Shown one piece after another: positions 12,656 to 16,023 of a stretch of DNA of 16,023 nt; positions within the stretch are counted from its first letter, which is position 1; each line of letters begins with the position of its first letter. The DNA comes from Fidelibacterota bacterium (GTDB lineage: Bacteria; Marinisomatota; Marinisomatia; Marinisomatales; TCS56). Made by a program: the position numbers and the translations under genes. The notes below the pieces were generated by a model that saw only the letters and a list, made by a program, of their open reading frames with translations, was not told the DNA's origin and did no database searches. The stretch is taken from NCBI GenBank assembly GCA_030634675.1, contig DAOWAH010000014.1, positions 1-16,023 of the forward strand, read 5' to 3'.

Positions 12656-14662
12656 TCAGGCTAACGCCTGAGCCACATATTCAGCGATGTCTTTTGACTG
12701 GGTAGTTTCAGTCATACCCTCATCCTTGATACCGTCATTAAGCATGGTGGCACAGAAAGGACAGGCCGTAGCCACAGCTTCCGGATTCAATTTCTTCACG
12801 TCCTCCATGCGTTCCAAATTGATCTTCTTCCCTTCCGTTTCCTCCAGCCACATGCGGGCGCCGCCGGCACCGCAACAGAAACCGTGGCGTTTAGTACGTT
12901 CCAGCTCATGCAAATCGACGCCCAGCTTTTCCAAGATTTCACGGGGACTGTTATAAATATCATTATGCCGCCCCAGGTAGCAGGAGTCGTGGTAGGTGAA
13001 TTTACCAGAAAGATCGCCGTTAACCTTGAGCTTGCCGGAATGGATCAATTCCAGGATGAAATCGGTGTGATTTAGCACCTCAAAATTTCCGCCAAACTGG
13101 GGATAATCATTTTTAATTGTATTAAAACAATGAGGACATTGGGTAACTATTTTTTTGAACTTATATTGTTTAAACGTCGCCACATTCTGTTCGGCCAGGG
13201 ATTGGAACAGGTATTCATTTCCCGCTCGCCGTGCCGAATCACCACTACAAGTTTCTTCATTGCCCAAGATAGCGTAGTCCACTGCGGCAGCATTCAGAAT
13301 CTTTATCATTGCCTGACTGACTTTCTGGCCCAGAGCATCGTAGGAACCAGCACAGCCGACCCAGTAGAGTACGTCGGCTGCTTGTTTATCACTCATCACC
13401 GGCACATCCAGCCCTTCGGACCACTTAGCGCGATCTTCCGCAGAAATACCCCAGGGATTACCGTTGTTCTCCATATTCTTGAAGGTGGTCACTAACTCCT
13501 TGGGAAAATCGCTTTCCATCATGACACGGTCCTGGCGAACGCGGATAATATCGATCATCGGTTCATTCCCAACCGGACAGAATTCGATACAGGCAGCACA
13601 GGTGGTACAGGCCCAGACCGCTTCGGAGGATAACACCCATTCCAGCAATGATTGTTCGGTTTCCTTGCCGCTGGCAAAATCGGCCAGATTACCGTTCAGG
13701 AAATAGCGTTTATTGATTTCGATTGCTGCCGGAGACAACTGCTTATCGGTGACATAGGCCGGACAAGCTTCCTGGCAGCGGTTACACATGATACAGGCAT
13801 AGGCATCCAGAATTTCGGTCTGGGGTAATTCCTCCAGTTTGGCCACACCAAAATTTTCCAGTTCTTCATCCTCAAAATCAATTTTATCTGTGATCGCCGG
13901 ACTGGGTCGTTCCACAGCCAGCATGTGATTCAGTGGTCCCATGAATAAATGAGCATGTTTGGAGAACGGAAAATACGGAATGAAAGCCATTATCAATCCA
14001 ATGGCCAGCCACCAGGCTATATGTTCCCCAATGACGATTCCTTCGTGTGACATTCCAGACCACAATTCACCAATCGTCGAAGCTACCGGTTGCCAAAATC
14101 TGCTACCATGAGCTGCCACTTCGAAAGAAGCTCCCAATAAACGAAAACCAACATGCAATACGATAAAGAACCCTACAATGGCCGAATCCCTACGCATTCC
14201 TTTTCGTACCTCTGGTAGAACCTGTACCCGTTCGGCAATCACCAGCGCCGGTGAATTAAATATGAAGCGCCGCAGCAGGAAAAAGGCTACGCCCAGCAGG
14301 GTTAACAGACTGAAAATATCAACGAAAAGTTCATAGCCATTCCCTAGCCAGGTACCAGGAAAAAATTTGAATCCCGGGATGAAACCATAGATCACATCGA
14401 AGAAATTGACCAGGATATACAGTGTAAAGCCCCAGGCCACAATGGCGTGAATCAGGCTTGTCAATGGTCGCTTGCGCCACAACACCGGTTGTACTATTAG
14501 AGTGTAGATCCCTACCCCTAGTTGTGGAAAAAATTTATTCCAGCGCAGCGGTTCTGGTCCTCGGGCAATGGCTTTGAACATGTTTCCAAAGTTGCACCAA
14601 GTAAGGTAACCTACTCCAATTAAGACAACAAAAAACAGAATCTTTTCAATCAAGGTCAGCAT
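12656..14662 (-). CDS. Membrane-bound HdrD/DsrK-type Fe-S oxidoreductase (probable ETF:menaquinone oxidoreductase-like)
   Basis: This 668-residue fusion has an N-terminal membrane part (about 1-240) with roughly six helices and several histidines (H72, H170, H214) that may bind heme b, as in nitrate-reductase gamma or DsrM subunits. Two 4Fe-4S motifs follow: C290/C293/C296/C300-Pro and C352/C355/C358/C362-Pro. Then come two CCG-type cluster domains. The second is complete (C561, C596-C597-Gly, C634, C637). In the first (C437, C472, C509, C512) the second Cys of the CCG is Ser473 (TCSGD). This layout is known from DUF224-type proteins that link electron-transfer flavoprotein to menaquinone in fatty-acid oxidation. 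No etfAB or acyl-CoA dehydrogenase gene is in the window, so the donor is not proven. The ATG 14662 follows GGGGGA inside the end of the flavin-reductase-like gene, so the two are coupled. Confidence 0.88.
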   Translation of the reverse strand: MLTLIEKILFFVVLIGVGYLTWCNFGNMFKAIARGPEPLRWNKFFPQLGVGIYTLIVQPVLWRKRPLTSLIHAIVAWGFTLYILVNFFDVIYGFIPGFKFFPGTWLGNGYELFVDIFSLLTLLGVAFFLLRRFIFNSPALVIAERVQVLPEVRKGMRRDSAIVGFFIVLHVGFRLLGASFEVAAHGSRFWQPVASTIGELWSGMSHEGIVIGEHIAWWLAIGLIMAFIPYFPFSKHAHLFMGPLNHMLAVERPSPAITDKIDFEDEELENFGVAKLEELPQTEILDAYACIMCNRCQEACPAYVTDKQLSPAAIEINKRYFLNGNLADFASGKETEQSLLEWVLSSEAVWACTTCAACIEFCPVGNEPMIDIIRVRQDRVMMESDFPKELVTTFKNMENNGNPWGISAEDRAKWSEGLDVPVMSDKQAADVLYWVGCAGSYDALGQKVSQAMIKILNAAAVDYAILGNEETCSGDSARRAGNEYLFQSLAEQNVATFKQYKFKKIVTQCPHCFNTIKNDYPQFGGNFEVLNHTDFILELIHSGKLKVNGDLSGKFTYHDSCYLGRHNDIYNSPREILEKLGVDLHELERTKRHGFCCGAGGARMWLEETEGKKINLERMEDVKKLNPEAVATACPFCATMLNDGIKDEGMTETTQSKDIAEYVAQALA

Positions 14663-14665
14663 GGT

Positions 14666-15142
14666 TTATCCCCCATAATGCCAGTTGGTATGTTCCATAG
14701 TTAGTATTTCCGTATCACGGCGAAAGTGGGTGGTAACTATTTCGCTAATAACAGGATGATGGTCGCCAATTTCAATAATTTCTCGCAGTTCAGCTTCGAT
14801 TATCATTGGGCTGTCACGAAGCAACGGCAAATCGTAGGCACTGTTTTCATAATAGTAGCCATTGATTTGATGAGCATTAAATGTTTTTAATTTGAAAAAA
14901 TCCGCAACCATATGCTTACGGTCGCGATCAATAAAATGCAGAGCATAGCAGCGCTGCTCAGTTACGGCTTGATAAATTGTCGAATTCACCTTAAGCGCGG
15001 TCATGATCAGTGGTGGTTTCAATGATGTCTGAGAGACAAATGATACTACCGTTGCGATCGGATTACCGGCTAGACGGGCAGTCATAATATACAAACCATA
15101 AGGAATCTGACGCAGAATGGTCTTGCGATCGCTGGAAACCAT
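14666..15142 (-). CDS. Flavin reductase-like FMN-binding split-barrel protein
   Basis: This is a 158-residue single-domain protein. The order of conserved stretches, IPYGLYIMTA near the start, IATVVSFVSQTSLKPPLIMTALK, NSTIYQAV, FALHFI-like YALHFIDRD, and a C-terminal EIGDHHPVISEIV, is that of the flavin reductase-like family (HpaC/FMN-binding split barrel). Members bind FMN and pass electrons from NAD(P)H to free flavin, a mono-oxygenase or another redox partner. No mono-oxygenase lies nearby. It ends three bases before the membrane Fe-S oxidoreductase and carries that gene's ribosome site in its last codons, so the two products may work together. The start ATG 15142 lies seven bases after the lipoprotein stop, with no clear ribosome site of its own. 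Confidence 0.85.
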   Translation of the reverse strand: MVSSDRKTILRQIPYGLYIMTARLAGNPIATVVSFVSQTSLKPPLIMTALKVNSTIYQAVTEQRCYALHFIDRDRKHMVADFFKLKTFNAHQINGYYYENSAYDLPLLRDSPMIIEAELREIIEIGDHHPVISEIVTTHFRRDTEILTMEHTNWHYGG

Positions 15143-15149
15143 TAAATAA

Positions 15150-15833
15150 TTATTTTGTACTGGAAACTTTGTTTTTCTTGGGAATTTGTAATGAAACTTT
15201 CAGGGTCAAGCCAGTTAAGCGCGAGTATTCCGATGGCATGCCCGAAGGAGAGATATGAGGTTTGTCACCGTAACTGGCAGCATTTTCGGCGCTATCATGA
15301 TCCCAATTAAAGGAAAAAACTTTTAATAACGGCATTGATGCAAAATCGTGACAATAGCCCAGCTCAACCGCGACGCGGGTTCCGATGGTGGTCCCCAGCA
15401 CCAGACCGATCCGGGAACTGGTATTATCACTGATTCCCATGGGAATATACATACCTCGAAAACCAATCCAGAAAGTGGTGGACTTCCCATTGGGAGCAAC
15501 TCGCGAGCGAACCTTATAATAGGTAAAATCAATATTGGGATTATGGTTTAACGACCAACTGATATTCAACATGTCCCAGCGATTTTCCCGTTCAAACAGG
15601 ATTCGGCTCCAGTCGATTCCTGTACCATAGATCGGTAGACCTAACCGCAGACCAATACTGGTATAATCGGATAAACCTCTTTGATACCAGTAATAGGGAA
15701 ACACATTTTCAATCGAAAAAGCATAGCCTGTGACCGAGTCCCCCTTGTGTAATCTGGTAGTCGGTATAGTCGGGTGTGTGGAACAACCGCTTAAAACAAG
15801 CAACAGGACGAGCGCAGATAGGTAACGAAGCAT
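15150..15833 (-). CDS. Predicted outer-membrane lipoprotein, beta-strand rich, unknown function
   Basis: I choose ATG 15833 (227 residues, starting MLRYLSALVLLLVLSGCS), because this puts a type II signal peptide at the very N-terminus with lipobox LSGC and Cys17 as the lipidated residue. An in-frame TTG at 15890 would bury the signal peptide 19 residues deep. The mature part has alternating aromatic and small residues (GYAFSIENVFPYYWYQRGLS, IGLRLGLPIYGTGIDW, TTFWIGFRGMYIPMG, SRIGLVLGTTIGTRVAVELGY). These look like amphipathic beta-strands, possibly a small barrel or beta-sandwich at the outer membrane. The Lys-rich C-terminus (PKKNKVSSTK) is polar. I recognise no family. It is followed closely by the flavin-reductase-like gene. 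Confidence 0.75.
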   Translation of the reverse strand: MLRYLSALVLLLVLSGCSTHPTIPTTRLHKGDSVTGYAFSIENVFPYYWYQRGLSDYTSIGLRLGLPIYGTGIDWSRILFERENRWDMLNISWSLNHNPNIDFTYYKVRSRVAPNGKSTTFWIGFRGMYIPMGISDNTSSRIGLVLGTTIGTRVAVELGYCHDFASMPLLKVFSFNWDHDSAENAASYGDKPHISPSGMPSEYSRLTGLTLKVSLQIPKKNKVSSTK

Positions 15834-15915
15834 GCCTGAAAATGAGGTATCTTGATAATATAAGTCAAGTTTTGTCAGCAGAGAATGCAACCAGCCGCTG
15901 AAACGGGAATTAGCC

Positions 15916-16023
15916 CTATTTCAAATAGATCATTTTGCGGCTGAAGGTCACCGGCAGAAATTCATCAACCTGAGCCTGAATAGTGACAAAATATACACCA
16001 CTGGAATAACTATGGCCATCCCA
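15916..16023 (-). CDS. C-terminal end of a secreted protein with FlgD/T9SS-like sorting tail (partial)
   Basis: The 35 codons up to the TAG at 15918-15916 read WDGHSYSSGVYFVTIQ, a short linker, then FSRKMIYLK at the end. This is the signature of the C-terminal Ig-like domain (FlgD-type, or type IX secretion sorting domain, type A): a WDG start, SGVYF strand, a basic RK(M) near the end and a hydrophobic xLK finish. Such tails sit on large secreted or cell-surface proteins of the FCB group. The gene continues beyond the right window edge, so the main body and its function are unknown. The gap to the lipoprotein start is about 80 bases. Confidence 0.75.
   Translation of the reverse strand, partial: WDGHSYSSGVYFVTIQAQVDEFLPVTFSRKMIYLK

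Noticed and set aside
13130..13495. Plus-strand open frame of 121 codons
   Set aside because: It lies opposite the Fe-S domains of the oxidoreductase, where every cluster cysteine is in place on the minus strand.
15834..15890. Upstream TTG start for the lipoprotein gene
   Set aside because: It would put 19 polar residues before the signal peptide and lipobox; the ATG at 15833 gives a normal lipoprotein N-terminus.
1..16023. CRISPR array, integrase, IS element or prophage genes
   Set aside because: No regularly spaced direct repeats and no transposase or tyrosine-recombinase motifs were seen in any frame; the GIY-YIG segment is the only mobile-like item.

Overview
All protein genes that can be recognised in this window lie on the minus strand. 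The organism looks like a bacterium of the FCB superphylum outside the well-known cultured groups; Neomarinimicrobiota- or Calditrichota/KSB1-like lineages would fit. This is an inference from four things: a C-terminal secretion-sorting-like tail at the right edge, an ETF:quinone-type iron-sulfur membrane oxidoreductase, strong AGGAGG-type ribosome sites, and intergenic imperfect hairpins carrying TGAGCCTGTC. No single marker here fixes the phylum.

Read in the direction of transcription, from high to low coordinates, the layout is as follows. (1) 16023-12656: the C-terminal end of a secreted protein, a lipoprotein with a beta-rich body, a flavin-reductase-like FMN protein, and a membrane-bound HdrD/DsrK-type Fe-S oxidoreductase, closed by a strong hairpin terminator at 12609-12646. 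(2) 12465-11623: a stand-alone YtnP-like metallo-beta-lactamase-fold hydrolase flanked by repeat-rich spacers. (3) 11435-8686: a tight cluster of a small degenerate receiver protein, endonuclease III (nth), a QueD/PTPS homologue, a YhhQ-type queuosine-precursor transporter and GTP cyclohydrolase I (folE). (4) 8588-5286: a lipoate cluster, lpdA-lipB-lipA, running by overlap into a small membrane-anchored diheme cytochrome. (5) 5178-2749: lon protease with its own terminator. (6) 2624-2168: tRNA-Val(UAC) followed by a small GIY-YIG cassette and then a terminator. (7) 2006-210: an ABC-F (Uup-type) ATPase.

The clusters make biochemical sense. LipB and LipA make the lipoyl group that LpdA re-oxidises in 2-oxoacid dehydrogenase complexes. 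FolE supplies 7,8-dihydroneopterin triphosphate, the substrate of the QueD family, and YhhQ imports queuosine precursors. The Fe-S oxidoreductase probably passes electrons between ETF or another flavoprotein and menaquinone.

The most interesting region is 2228-2560. A GIY-YIG endonuclease-like reading frame begins two bases after the 3' end of tRNA-Val. The last 10 bases of the tRNA plus two more (12 in all) occur again, in the same orientation, on the far side of the frame, just before the terminator that presumably once served the tRNA directly. This looks like a miniature homing cassette inserted at a tRNA 3' end. Its frame is broken by a net one-base change directly after the ATG. A further 14-base copy of the tRNA 5' end lies upstream. 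A second point worth checking is that the QueD homologue has Asp where the catalytic Cys is expected.
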